DNA of 64,000 nt. Source: Hymenobacter glacieicola. Its GTDB lineage: Bacteria > Bacteroidota > Bacteroidia > Cytophagales > Hymenobacteraceae. The stretch spans positions 228,885 through 292,884 of the forward strand of contig NZ_BMGS01000008.1 of the NCBI RefSeq assembly GCF_014640315.1, read 5' to 3'. Position numbers and translations under genes: made by a program. Below are positions 34,768-45,236 of this stretch, in pieces. Below the pieces are notes generated by a model. The model did not search any database. It saw only the letters and a program-made list of their open reading frames with translations, and was not told the origin of the DNA. Each line of letters opens with the position of its first letter. Position 1 is the stretch's first letter.

Positions 34768-37700
34768 TTAGTTAAAGCTATAGCGCACCCCGAGCTGACC
34801 CTGCCACCGCGAACCGAAGGCGGAAATATCGTAGCCGCGGTTGCCGTTAGCTGCGAAGGTGGAAGGGAAGGAGTAAGTTGGGCGGGTGTTGATGCCCGTC
34901 GTTTCCACGCGCAGCAACTCAACTGCGTTGTTGTTCACAAAATACTGACGGCCCCAGTCTTTGTTGATCAGGTTGCCCACGTTCTGAACGTCGAAAGTAA
35001 CCTGAATCGTGTTCTTCTTACCACCTGCCTGGAAGTTGAAGTCCTGGGCTACCCGCACGTCGAACTGGTGAGTCCAGGGCGTACGAGCTGCAAAGCGCTC
35101 CGCATACTGACCGCGGCGGCTACGCAGGTAAGGATCGTTCTCGATGAAAGCTTCCAGCTGATCCTGAATTTGCGCTACCGTACGATTGTCCACTACGTTG
35201 TTCGAGGTAGGCGTGCGAACCAGCACGATTTCGTTTGCATCCCGGGCGTTGCGCGGAATGTAAATCAGGTCGTTGCTGAAGGCACCGTCATTGTTCAGGT
35301 CACGGCCGCCGGCGCCATACACGTAGGCAATCGGTGAGCCAGCTAGGCCTTCATAGATAACCGAGAAGTTGGTAGCCAGACGGTCGCCGGCATAGCGCAA
35401 GGTGTAACCACCCGTTGCCAAAACGCGGTGACGACGGTCGTTAGCCGAGAAGCCCAGCTCTGGGTTGTTCGGATCAGCCTGTACTTGGTTGAACTGCCAG
35501 TTGGAAAGAGCCGTGCTGCTAGCACCGCTGTTGACTTCCTTCGACATCCCGTAGGTGTAAGCCACGCTGGTGTTCAAGCCATTGGTGAACTGCTTCTGCA
35601 GCTGCGCCGTGGCGTTGTAGCGGTAGCCCTTGTTAGTGTTGTCGAGTTGCAGAACGTTGGTGTAGTTCCGGTTGATCTGACGGGTAGCGGGGTACACGGG
35701 GCGCTGGTCGGGGCCGGCGAGGCGGCCGGTGGGCGCTACCAGGTTGATGTTCTTGTAGTAGATGTCGTTGAGCGTCTTCGAGTAGATGCCTTCCAAGGTG
35801 GCTACGATGTCGCCGGGCAAGCGGAAGTCAACGGCCAAGTTCGAGCGCCACACCTGAGGCAGCTTGAAGTTCTTGTCAATTACGTTGATTTCAGCCGTGG
35901 GCAGGGCTGCAAACGAAGAGCGAATCTGCGAAGGATCCGTTACGATAGGTGGGTAGGTCGTCGTCTGGTTAGGTGCAGTGCCGGTTGTTACCGGGCGGGC
36001 ATCCACGGCGCCCTGAATCAGGCCGCTGTTGGTGAAGCCGTTGGAAACCCATACGAAGGGTACCCGGCCGGTAAACACACCGGTACCACCACGTACCTGC
36101 ACTTTCTGGTCGTTGTTCACGTCCCAGTTAAAGCCCAGGCGTGGAGCCCACAGCAGCTGGCCGTTCGGGGTATTTTCGGTGCTAATGTTGCTACCGAAGG
36201 TATCCGTAACCCCTTTGTTGAAGCCAGGCTTGTCAAAGAAGAAAGGCACGTCCAAACGTACACCCAGGGTCAGGCGCAGGTTTTCCAACGGCGAGTATTC
36301 GTCCTGAGCATATACGCCCGCCTGCATGGCGCTGAAGCTAGCTTCGCCGTTGTTGTTGGTAGCATAAGCCGCCTGGAAACGGTTGGCCCGCTCGTTCAGG
36401 AAATCAGCCAGCGTGTTAAACTGGTAATAGCCTACCCCGTTGTTGATGAACAGGTTACGGAACTTGAAGAACTCGTTGTGCGTGCCCAGCGTGAAGGTGT
36501 GCTTGCCTACTGCGCGAGTTACGTTGTCGGTAAACTCAAAGATGTCCTGGTCCAACTCGTTGAAACCGGAGCTACGCTCGGTACCGAATGTGTAGCGGTT
36601 GCCAGCTTCGTTGATTTCAAACGTCGGAAACAGACGGCCCGGCGTCGTGCGATTATCGCGGATGCGGGTGTAGCTCACCAGCAGCTTATTGGAGAAGTTG
36701 CCCAAACGGCTGTTAAGCTCCGCTACGCTGCTGTTAGTAGTGTTGTTGTTCTGAAAAATGTTGTTGCCAAAGCGCATCTGCGAAGAGGAGCGCGAGATGT
36801 TATCATCGAACGCCTTAACGTAGTTGTGGCGGAGCGTCAGCTGGTGGTTTTGCGACAAGTTAAAGTCCAGACGACCAAAAAGACGGTTGCTTTCCGTGCG
36901 GCGGTCAACCTCCGTGGAGCCTACTTCATAACCGTAGCGTTCCGCGGCGCGAGTGGCAATCTGGTTGATAACGTTCACATCCAGACGCGAGGCCGAAGTG
37001 CCGGGTACGAAGGCCAGGGGCTCATTCCGACGAGCGACTTCGCCGTTCAGGAAGAAGAACACTTTGTCCTTTACAACAGCGCCGCCTACCCGGACACCCG
37101 TCTGGTAGTTGTAGAACTCAGCGGCCTTGGTACGGGGCTCGGTTACGCTTTTGCCAATGGTGTTCTGGTTACGGCCGAAGCCGTAAATAGAAGCCGACAA
37201 GTCGTTGGTGCCGGAACGGGTCACAGCGTTGATGCCGCCGCCAGTGAAGTTACCGAGCGTTACATCGTAAGGAGCAACTACAATCTGTAGTTCCTGCACA
37301 GCATCCAACGAAATTGGCTGAGCGCCAGCGTTGCCGCCGGGCGTGCCGCTGCCGGACAAGCCGAAGATGTCGTTGTTTACCGCGCCGTCAATGGTAATGT
37401 TGTTGTAGCGGTTGTTGGCACCCCCGATGGAGCTGCTGCCACCACCGTTGGCTTGGGGCGAAACCCGCACGAAATCCTGCAGGCTACGGTTTAGCGTGGG
37501 CAGGCGCTGAATTTGCTCCCGTGAAACGGAAGTAGCAGCACCGGTGCGGCCCGAGTTGATAACTTGGTCCCGACGGCCGCTTACCACAACCTCGCCTAGG
37601 GTTTGTTCCGCCTCGCTCAGGTTGATGTCGATGCGCTGGTTCTGACCCAAAGTCAGAAAAACATTCTCACGCACAGCCTCTTTGTAGCCTACGAAGGATA

Positions 37701-37953
37701 CACGGATGGTGTAGGGTCCCCCTACACGCATATTCTGCAAGTTGAAGCGACCTTCCGAGTTGGTGGGGGCTACGTACTGCGTGTTGGTGGGCGTGTGCAC
37801 GGCAATAACCGTTGCCCCGGGCAGGCCCTCCCCCGACTTGTCGGTGATGGTACCGTTTATTGCCGAAGTAGTGGCACCCTGCGCCCAGCCTACGTGCGCC
37901 GACAGGATGGCCAGCGGCACCATAGCTACGGAGGCGTAAAGATTGCGTCTCAT
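34768..37953 (-). CDS. TonB-dependent receptor, Oar-like (paralogue)
   Basis: A 1061-residue receptor with the same layout as its downstream neighbour: signal peptide (to GWAQ), regulatory-like domain ('GTITDKSGEGLPGATVIAVH'), plug ('ITIDGAVNNDIFGLSGSG', 'LGNFTGGGINAVTRSGT') and a barrel ending in RYSFN. It is 112 residues shorter, mainly in the barrel loops, so the ligand probably differs. Over the first 125 residues the two proteins are almost identical, and the DNA shares exact runs longer than 60 bp, which suggests gene conversion. The promoter box lies 124 bp upstream of the ATG. Confidence 0.93.
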   Translation of the reverse strand: MRRNLYASVAMVPLAILSAHVGWAQGATTSAINGTITDKSGEGLPGATVIAVHTPTNTQYVAPTNSEGRFNLQNMRVGGPYTIRVSFVGYKEAVRENVFLTLGQNQRIDINLSEAEQTLGEVVVSGRRDQVINSGRTGAATSVSREQIQRLPTLNRSLQDFVRVSPQANGGGSSSIGGANNRYNNITIDGAVNNDIFGLSGSGTPGGNAGAQPISLDAVQELQIVVAPYDVTLGNFTGGGINAVTRSGTNDLSASIYGFGRNQNTIGKSVTEPRTKAAEFYNYQTGVRVGGAVVKDKVFFFLNGEVARRNEPLAFVPGTSASRLDVNVINQIATRAAERYGYEVGSTEVDRRTESNRLFGRLDFNLSQNHQLTLRHNYVKAFDDNISRSSSQMRFGNNIFQNNNTTNSSVAELNSRLGNFSNKLLVSYTRIRDNRTTPGRLFPTFEINEAGNRYTFGTERSSGFNELDQDIFEFTDNVTRAVGKHTFTLGTHNEFFKFRNLFINNGVGYYQFNTLADFLNERANRFQAAYATNNNGEASFSAMQAGVYAQDEYSPLENLRLTLGVRLDVPFFFDKPGFNKGVTDTFGSNISTENTPNGQLLWAPRLGFNWDVNNDQKVQVRGGTGVFTGRVPFVWVSNGFTNSGLIQGAVDARPVTTGTAPNQTTTYPPIVTDPSQIRSSFAALPTAEINVIDKNFKLPQVWRSNLAVDFRLPGDIVATLEGIYSKTLNDIYYKNINLVAPTGRLAGPDQRPVYPATRQINRNYTNVLQLDNTNKGYRYNATAQLQKQFTNGLNTSVAYTYGMSKEVNSGASSTALSNWQFNQVQADPNNPELGFSANDRRHRVLATGGYTLRYAGDRLATNFSVIYEGLAGSPIAYVYGAGGRDLNNDGAFSNDLIYIPRNARDANEIVLVRTPTSNNVVDNRTVAQIQDQLEAFIENDPYLRSRRGQYAERFAARTPWTHQFDVRVAQDFNFQAGGKKNTIQVTFDVQNVGNLINKDWGRQYFVNNNAVELLRVETTGINTRPTYSFPSTFAANGNRGYDISAFGSRWQGQLGVRYSFN

Positions 37954-38076
37954 AAAGAGGGATTGGTAAAAAAGAGGTGTGCTGAGAAAAACGAATTACA
38001 AACGTCTGGCTTCACGCCCAGACCAAGTTGTGTCAATGTTATCGAACAGTAAGAGAACTGCTGCCACTTTCCGCCG

Positions 38077-38084
38077 CAAAGGTA
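38077..38084 (-). promoter_or_regulatory. -7 box of the second TonB receptor gene
   Basis: The minus strand reads TACCTTTG, an exact match, giving a leader of about 115-120 nt before the ATG at 37953. It lies only 11 bp past the end of the NlpC/P60 gene. Confidence 0.5.
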
Positions 38085-38094
38085 AGGGGGAAAT

Positions 38095-38778
38095 TCACAA
38101 TATTGGTCGTACTGCCTTAATGAATCTGCTTAGGTAGTAATCAGTTTCCAGAGCATTCTCTACGACACCTAAAGAGCTGGAAGAGTGAATGAACTGAACA
38201 CTTTCCGGCGAGGCTTCGGTAACTAATCCCACGTGGGTAATCACCATGCTGCCAGGTGAAGCTCCGAAAAATACCAAATCGCCGGCCCGCAGTTCTTGCG
38301 GCCTGATGGGCTCCCCCCACACGGCCTGCTCGTTGCTGGAACGGGGAATGGCCACGTTAATGGCTGCAAATGACTCGTGCAAGAGCCCCGAGCAATCCAT
38401 GCCCAGCCGGGTAGTGCCGCCAAACTTATATGGGGTGCCCTGAAAGGAGCGGGCCGTTTCAATAACCATGGCCATCTGGCGAGGTACGTTAGCGGGCAGG
38501 GGCCGGGTAGGGGTAGGGCGCCGGGCCACCACTTTACTTTTTCCAGCTGCCGTTGACGTTTTTACCTTTGATTTAACCAGCGAAGGGCTGGTACCCCGGC
38601 GGCGGTCCGCCGCTTTCATGCGCGCCATATCGCGGGCCGAATAATAGCGCCCGTTTCGGTAATTCACTTTGCTGCTGCTACAAGCCGCCAGCCAACTCCC
38701 TAAGATCAACCATAAGGCGACTAGAAGTGGCCGCTGCCACTGCGCCGAATGCCGTACCTTCGTAACGTGTTCCCGCAT
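38095..38778 (-). CDS. NlpC/P60 peptidoglycan hydrolase lipoprotein
   Basis: A 227-residue lipoprotein with a long N-region, hydrophobic helix and lipobox LAAC (Cys about residue 33). After a basic linker comes an NlpC/P60 catalytic domain: Cys in 'GMDCSGLLHESF', His in 'MVITHVGLVTE' and a third polar His in 'VQFIHSSSSLG'. Such enzymes cut the D-Glu to diaminopimelate bond in cell-wall peptides. The ATG at 38778 is the only start that keeps the signal; the TATCTTTG box ends 5 nt before it. The frame reading back to 39096 is in the divergent gene and is rejected. Confidence 0.92.
   Translation of the reverse strand: MREHVTKVRHSAQWQRPLLVALWLILGSWLAACSSSKVNYRNGRYYSARDMARMKAADRRRGTSPSLVKSKVKTSTAAGKSKVVARRPTPTRPLPANVPRQMAMVIETARSFQGTPYKFGGTTRLGMDCSGLLHESFAAINVAIPRSSNEQAVWGEPIRPQELRAGDLVFFGASPGSMVITHVGLVTEASPESVQFIHSSSSLGVVENALETDYYLSRFIKAVRPIL
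38755..38762 (+). promoter_or_regulatory. -7 box of the glcD-like gene, inside the nlpC coding region
   Basis: TACCTTCG on the plus strand, the same variant as the catalase promoter, 58 nt before the ATG at 38821. It lies within the first codons of the divergent NlpC/P60 gene. Confidence 0.4.
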
Positions 38779-38783
38779 CGGGG

Positions 38784-38791
38784 CAAAGATA
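38784..38791 (-). promoter_or_regulatory. -7 box of the NlpC/P60 gene
   Basis: The minus strand reads TATCTTTG, an exact consensus match ending 5 nt before the ATG, so a leaderless mRNA is expected. It overlaps the leader of the divergent glcD-like gene. Confidence 0.55.
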
Positions 38792-38820
38792 AGCGAAGTG
38801 GTCATTTCACCCTTGTATAT

Positions 38821-40230
<1,410 letters not shown>

Positions 40231-40315
40231 CCAAGGACGTAGCCGGATTACCGGATACACACGGTTGCACGGTTGCCGCTGGTCTTAGATTAGCTCTGTT
40301 TTGCTAACTACTAAC

Positions 40316-40351
40316 AACAAAGGCCACTTCCGCAAGGAAGTGGCCTTTGTT
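40316..40351. terminator. Bidirectional intrinsic terminator
   Basis: A perfect 16-bp stem (40316-40331 with 40336-40351) and GCAA tetraloop between the convergent glcD-like and acyl-CoA-binding genes. Confidence 0.9.
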
Positions 40352-40394
40352 AATTGAAGCCGTACAATCCGAATAATTCGGCGAAATCCGTGAT

Positions 40395-40928
40395 TTAGGA
40401 TTGGTCGCCTTTCAGCTTGTCTTCGCCGCCGTAGGGCGCGCCGGCCGTAATGTCGCCGCGCAGGCCGCCCTGCGAAACGCCGGGGCCGGAGGTGGGCTGT
40501 TGGGCCAGGGTTGTATTGTCGTTGGCTTGCACCTCGGGGCCGGAGGCGGCGTCCGCGCCGCCTACCTGCGAGCCGGTAACGGGCTGGCCGCTACCCGTAA
40601 TAATGGTGGCCTGTTCGCCAACGGGGCCGGCTACTTCATTTACTTTTTGGATATACTGCCGACGAGCATCGTCTTGGCTGACGCCTTTAAACTTGCTCCA
40701 GGCATCCCATTGCGCCTGCGACATGCCAGGCTTGCCGCTCGGGTCGTCCGGCGTGTCGTCGCCTACATTCTGCGGATCCAATGTGTCATGGTCACCCTGG
40801 GTGGCTTGCTTGTACAGGCCGTACAGGTCGGTCATGTGGGCGGCTGCTTGGTCGCCAGGCATATTGTCAACGCGGGACACGGCGGCTTCAAATTCTTGCT
40901 GAAGACTTAGCTGATCTTGTAGATTCAT
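40395..40928 (-). CDS. Acyl-CoA-binding protein (ACBP) domain with disordered tail
   Basis: A 177-residue protein. Residues about 8-95 fit the ACBP four-helix fold: 'LQQEFEAAVSRVDNM', the core motif 'LYGLYKQATQGD' with the ligand-binding Tyr and Lys, 'WDAWSKFKGVSQDDARRQYI' with the last binding Tyr. The Lys usually found just before WDAW is Gln here. An 18-residue Asp/Pro/Gly insert sits between helices 2 and 3. The remaining 80 residues are a Gly/Gln/Ser/Thr-rich, apparently disordered tail. It should carry long-chain acyl-CoA in the cytoplasm. Bacterial ACBPs are sporadic. Confidence 0.85.
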   Translation of the reverse strand: MNLQDQLSLQQEFEAAVSRVDNMPGDQAAAHMTDLYGLYKQATQGDHDTLDPQNVGDDTPDDPSGKPGMSQAQWDAWSKFKGVSQDDARRQYIQKVNEVAGPVGEQATIITGSGQPVTGSQVGGADAASGPEVQANDNTTLAQQPTSGPGVSQGGLRGDITAGAPYGGEDKLKGDQS

Positions 40929-41039
40929 GGTGGGGCAAGGTTGGGGAAATAACTATTCCTGCCTTGTGTACTAACGTGGCACGGCTTTGGTTGCGGGCGC
41001 GCCCTTGTAGTTTTTAGAAACTCAAGTCCCGATAGTTCG

Positions 41040-41047
41040 TACTTTTG
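41040..41047 (+). promoter_or_regulatory. -7 box at the head of the polysaccharide locus
   Basis: TACTTTTG, an exact match to TAnnTTTG, ending 8 nt before the asnB ATG. Probable leaderless promoter for the first operon segment. Confidence 0.6.
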
Positions 41048-41055
41048 CCCGCCTT

Positions 41056-42966
41056 ATGTGTGGAATCTCCGGAGTATTTGCTTTTACTGATGCAGGCCGC
41101 AGCTCGCTGGCCTCCCTGCGCGCCTCAACCGACGCCATCGTTAGCCGTGGTCCCGATTCACAGGGACACTTCGCCTATGAGCGGTGCGGATTGGGCTTTC
41201 GGCGCCTCGCCATCCTTGACCTGACCGCCGATGGGAACCAGCCCATGACGGACGAATCGGGCCGCTACACGATTGTCTTTAACGGCGAAATCTTCAACTT
41301 TAAGGAGTTGCGCCAAAAGCTGGTCAGCCGCGGCCACCGCTTCCACTCCCAGACCGATACGGAAGTAGTGCTGCACCTCTACATAGCCGAGGGACGCAAC
41401 TTTTTGAAAAAGCTCAACGGCTTCTTCGATTTCGCCATTTACGATAAGGAAGAGGATTCCATCTTCCTGGCCCGTGACCGGATGGGGGAGAAGCCCCTGC
41501 TGATTTACCGCGACGAAGACAAGCTGCTGTTTGCCTCCGAAATGAAGTCGTTGCTGGCGTTGGGTGTACCGCGCAAGCTGGATTATGCGTCCTTGAGCCA
41601 CTACCTGCAGCTGAACTACATTCCGGGGCCTGCTACTATTTTTAAAGGAGTCAAGAAATTGCTGCCCGGCCACTACCTGTATGTGAAGGGTAAGAAGGTC
41701 GTGCGCAAGCGGTGGTACAAAATTCCGTACGACGCCAAAAAAGCCGAGAGGAACAAGCTCAGTTATGAGCAGCAGCAAGCCAAGCTGGTAGAGCTGCTCG
41801 ACGACGCCACGGCCCGGCGCCTGGTGGCCGACGTGCCGGTGGGCGCTTTCCTTAGCGGCGGCATCGACTCCTCGGTGATTGTGGCCCTGGCCACGCGCCA
41901 CACCCAGCACCTGAACACGTTCAGCATCGGGTACCGCGACGAGCCGTTCTTCGACGAAACCAAGTACGCCAAGCTCGTAGCCGACAAGTACAAGACCAAT
42001 CACACGGTCTTCTCCCTAACCAACCAGGACCTCTACGACCATATTTTCGATGTACTAAATTACATCGATGAGCCCTTTGCTGACTCCTCAGCTTTGGCTG
42101 TGTATATCCTCAGCAAGCGGACCCGCGAAAAAGCCACGGTAGCCTTATCGGGCGACGGAGCCGATGAACTATTTGGGGGATATAATAAGCACATGGGCGA
42201 GTTTCAGGTACGCCAGGGCGGCTTTAAGGCCGAGGCCGTAACGGGCCTGAACCTGCTGTGGGATGTGCTGCCCAAGTCGCGCAACTCGTTTTTCGGTAAC
42301 AAGGTGCGGCAGTTCCAGCGTTTCTCGCGCGGCATGCTTTCCGGCCCCAAAGACCGGTATTGGGACTGGGCGTCATTTGCTTCCGAGAAAGATGCCCGTG
42401 CCCTGCTAAGCCCGGCGGCCAAGCGCAAGGTAGGCAAGAAGCTGGCCGAGAAGCGCCGCAAAGACATTCTCGAAGACCTGCACGCCGACGGCGACCTGAA
42501 CGAGGTGCTGCTCACGGATACCAAGCTGGTGTTACCCTACGACATGCTCACTAAGGTAGACCTGATGAGCATGGCCAATTCCCTGGAAGTGCGCCCGCCC
42601 TTCCTCGACCCGAACGTGGTGCGCTTTGCCTTCTCCATTCCCGTTTCCAGCAAAATTGACGGGAAGATGAAAAAGAAGATTGTGCAGGATGCTTTCCGGC
42701 CCATGCTGCCTGAGGAGTTGTACAAACGGCCTAAGCACGGCTTTGAGGTACCTCTGCTGAAGTGGTTCCGCGGCGAGCTACGCCCCTTGATTGAAGACGA
42801 TCTGCTTTCCGACGGTTTCATTGAGGCCCAAGGAGTGTTTGATGTCGAAGCCATTCGCGGACTGAAGCGCCAGCTTTTCTCCTCCAACCCCGGCGACGTG
42901 CACGCCCGCATCTGGGCCCTGATTGTGTTTCAGTGGTGGTGGAAAAAGCACATGATGGCCTCCTAG
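41056..42966 (+). CDS. asnB: Asparagine synthase-type glutamine amidotransferase
   Basis: A 636-residue two-domain enzyme. The catalytic Cys2 of 'MCGISGVFAF' starts the glutaminase domain, which continues with 'GNQPMTDESGRYTIVFNGEI'. The synthetase domain has the ATP P-loop 'GAFLSGGIDSSVI' and 'VALSGDGADELFGGY'. In surface polysaccharide loci, AsnB-like enzymes often amidate a uronic acid or related sugar instead of making free asparagine; with ugd two genes downstream, a uronamide is a reasonable inference. First gene of the locus. Confidence 0.92.
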   Translation: MCGISGVFAFTDAGRSSLASLRASTDAIVSRGPDSQGHFAYERCGLGFRRLAILDLTADGNQPMTDESGRYTIVFNGEIFNFKELRQKLVSRGHRFHSQTDTEVVLHLYIAEGRNFLKKLNGFFDFAIYDKEEDSIFLARDRMGEKPLLIYRDEDKLLFASEMKSLLALGVPRKLDYASLSHYLQLNYIPGPATIFKGVKKLLPGHYLYVKGKKVVRKRWYKIPYDAKKAERNKLSYEQQQAKLVELLDDATARRLVADVPVGAFLSGGIDSSVIVALATRHTQHLNTFSIGYRDEPFFDETKYAKLVADKYKTNHTVFSLTNQDLYDHIFDVLNYIDEPFADSSALAVYILSKRTREKATVALSGDGADELFGGYNKHMGEFQVRQGGFKAEAVTGLNLLWDVLPKSRNSFFGNKVRQFQRFSRGMLSGPKDRYWDWASFASEKDARALLSPAAKRKVGKKLAEKRRKDILEDLHADGDLNEVLLTDTKLVLPYDMLTKVDLMSMANSLEVRPPFLDPNVVRFAFSIPVSSKIDGKMKKKIVQDAFRPMLPEELYKRPKHGFEVPLLKWFRGELRPLIEDDLLSDGFIEAQGVFDVEAIRGLKRQLFSSNPGDVHARIWALIVFQWWWKKHMMAS

Positions 42967-43040
42967 ACACTGTAATATTCTGTACTTAGTTTCGTCCCAC
43001 AGCGTCCCTCTATTGCCCTACGTTTCTCTTGTTTGTGAGC

Positions 43041-43772
43041 ATGGCCCCAACAGTTTCCGCGCGTAAGCTTTCCATTATTATTCCGGCGTACAACGAGGGA
43101 GCAACCATTCACCTTATTCTGGACCAGATAAAGGAGGTACAGCTGCTGGGAGGCTTCACGAAGGAGGTGCTGATTGTAAACGACTGTTCCCGCGACAATA
43201 CGGAAGAAGCAATTCACCGCTACATAGCGGCCAACCCCGAGCTGGCAATTCAGTACTACAAGCACGAAGTAAACCAAGGCAAAGGCGCGGCACTGCACAC
43301 CGGCATCCAGAAAGCCACCGGCGACTACATCATCATCCAGGACGCCGATTTAGAATACGACCCCGAGGAATACAACGTGCTGCTTCATCCCATTCTGCGG
43401 GGCGTAGCGGATGTGGTGTATGGTTCTCGCTTTATTGGCGGAAAGCCGCACCGGATTCTATTCTTTTGGCACAGCATCGGCAACCACTGGCTAACCATGC
43501 TCAGCAATGCCTTCTCCAACCTGAACCTAACTGATATGGAAACCTGCTACAAGCTATTTCGGCGGGATATTGTGCAGGGTCTGCAGCTGGAGGAGAAGCG
43601 CTTTGGCTTTGAACCGGAAGTAACCATCAAAATGGCACGCGTGCCCAACGTACGCATCTACGAGGTAGGCATCAGCTACTACGGCCGGACTTACGCCGAA
43701 GGTAAAAAAATAGGGTGGCGCGACGGTTTTCGTGCCATCTACTGCATTCTCAAATACGGACTGCTCGCGTAA
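43041..43772 (+). CDS. Family 2 glycosyltransferase, polyprenyl-phosphate sugar transferase type
   Basis: A 243-residue GT2 enzyme similar to dolichyl-phosphate mannosyltransferase. '[18 protein letters not shown]' opens the fold, '[16 protein letters not shown]' and the metal-binding D-x-D in '[17 protein letters not shown]' follow, then '[13 protein letters not shown]' and '[14 protein letters not shown]', typical of DPM1-like enzymes. There is no membrane helix. The ATG at 43041 is preferred to the TTG at 43029. It probably loads a sugar on undecaprenyl phosphate. 56 bp before ugd. Confidence 0.9.
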   Translation: MAPTVSARKLSIIIPAYNEGATIHLILDQIKEVQLLGGFTKEVLIVNDCSRDNTEEAIHRYIAANPELAIQYYKHEVNQGKGAALHTGIQKATGDYIIIQDADLEYDPEEYNVLLHPILRGVADVVYGSRFIGGKPHRILFFWHSIGNHWLTMLSNAFSNLNLTDMETCYKLFRRDIVQGLQLEEKRFGFEPEVTIKMARVPNVRIYEVGISYYGRTYAEGKKIGWRDGFRAIYCILKYGLLA

Positions 43773-43828
43773 GCTTAGGCCTTGTCCTTCTGACCGAGTA
43801 GTATTTCGAAAAATATACACTTCTCCAT

Positions 43829-45166
43829 ATGAAAATTGCAGTAGTAGGCACCGGCTACGTAGGTCTCGTGACGGGTACCTGTTTCGCCGAAGTGGGCATC
43901 GATGTAACCTGCATCGACATTGACCAGCGCAAGATTGATAACCTGCACAAAGGCATTTTGCCCATCTATGAGCCCGGTCTGGAAGAGATGGTGTCGCGCA
44001 ATATGGCAGCGGGTCGCCTGCACTTCTCCACCAACATCAGCGAAGCAATTAAAGGCTGCGACGTGGCCTTTATTGCGGTGGGAACGCCTCCCGGCGAAGA
44101 TGGCTCGGCCGACCTGAAGTACGTGCTGGCCGTGGCCCGCAGCATCGGCGAGAACATGAACAGCTACGGGGTAATCGTAACCAAGAGCACGGTGCCGGTA
44201 GGTACCGCCGCCAAGGTGCGCAAGGAAATTGAAGATGCCCTGGCCAAGCGCGGCGAAAACATCGAGTTTGATGTAGCTTCGAACCCGGAATTTCTGAAGG
44301 AAGGGGCCGCTATTGACGATTTCCTCAAGCCCGACCGCATTGTGGTAGGCGTTTCTTCTGAGCGTGCCGAAGAAGTAATGAGCCGCTTGTACAAGCCCTT
44401 CCTGCTCAATGGCCATCCGATTATCTTCATGGATATTCCGTCGGCTGAAATGACGAAATACGCGGCCAACTCCATGCTGGCCACTAAGATTTCGTTTATG
44501 AACGACATTGCCAACCTGTGCGAAATCATGGGCGCTGATGTGAACATGGTGCGTAAAGGCATTGGCTCCGATGCCCGCATCGGCACGAAGTTTATTTACC
44601 CCGGTATTGGGTACGGCGGCTCCTGCTTCCCTAAGGACGTAAAGGCCCTGATCAAGACGGCCGCTGAAAATGGCTACCAGATGCAGGTTCTACAGGCAGT
44701 AGAAGGAGTAAATGAAGCCCAGAAAGAGGTATTGTTCAACAAAGTAAAGAAGCACTTTGGGGGCGACCTGAAAGGCAAGAAAATAGCCATCTGGGGCTTG
44801 TCGTTTAAGCCCAAAACCGACGACATGCGCGAGGCGCCGTCGCTGGTCATCATCGACAAATTGCTGGCGGAAGGCTGTACCGTAACGGCGTATGACCCCG
44901 TGGCCATGGAGGAAGCCAAGCATTCTCTCGGCGAGCGGATAACCTACGCGAAAGACCAGATGGAAGCCCTGATTGACGCCGATGCCTTGCTGGTAGTAAC
45001 GGAGTGGCCCGAGTTCCGGGTGCCGAACTTTGAGGTGATGAGCCGGCTGTTGAAGCAGAAGGTTATCTTCGACGGTCGTAACATCTACGACGCTGCGGAG
45101 TTGCAGGCAGCAGGCTACGCCTACCACTGTATTGGCATCCGTACCGCCCATCAAGAGCCAGCCTAA
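43829..45166 (+). CDS. ugd: UDP-glucose 6-dehydrogenase
   Basis: A 445-residue enzyme that oxidises UDP-glucose twice to UDP-glucuronate with NAD. 'IAVVGTGYVGLVTGTCFAEVG' is the NAD fold; the catalytic thiol is C266 in 'GIGYGGSCFPKDVKAL'; 'NPEFLKEGAAIDDFLKPDR' and 'WGLSFKPKTDDMREAPSL' are family motifs. It is immediately followed by uxs, which uses its product. Confidence 0.97.
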   Translation: MKIAVVGTGYVGLVTGTCFAEVGIDVTCIDIDQRKIDNLHKGILPIYEPGLEEMVSRNMAAGRLHFSTNISEAIKGCDVAFIAVGTPPGEDGSADLKYVLAVARSIGENMNSYGVIVTKSTVPVGTAAKVRKEIEDALAKRGENIEFDVASNPEFLKEGAAIDDFLKPDRIVVGVSSERAEEVMSRLYKPFLLNGHPIIFMDIPSAEMTKYAANSMLATKISFMNDIANLCEIMGADVNMVRKGIGSDARIGTKFIYPGIGYGGSCFPKDVKALIKTAAENGYQMQVLQAVEGVNEAQKEVLFNKVKKHFGGDLKGKKIAIWGLSFKPKTDDMREAPSLVIIDKLLAEGCTVTAYDPVAMEEAKHSLGERITYAKDQMEALIDADALLVVTEWPEFRVPNFEVMSRLLKQKVIFDGRNIYDAAELQAAGYAYHCIGIRTAHQEPA

Positions 45167-45236
45167 GTAGGGCGCCGCTCTGAGTTTGATTTTCACTGGC
45201 TAACAGCCTTGAGCTAGCAGCTACCAGCTCACACAT

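Noticed and set aside
35428..37290. 620-codon plus-strand frame inside the second TonB receptor
   Set aside because: Long, but antisense to a receptor with complete family architecture; no start signal or known domain.
31003..37953. SusC/SusD polysaccharide utilisation locus
   Set aside because: No SusD-like lipoprotein, glycoside hydrolase or ECF sigma/anti-sigma pair adjoins the receptors.
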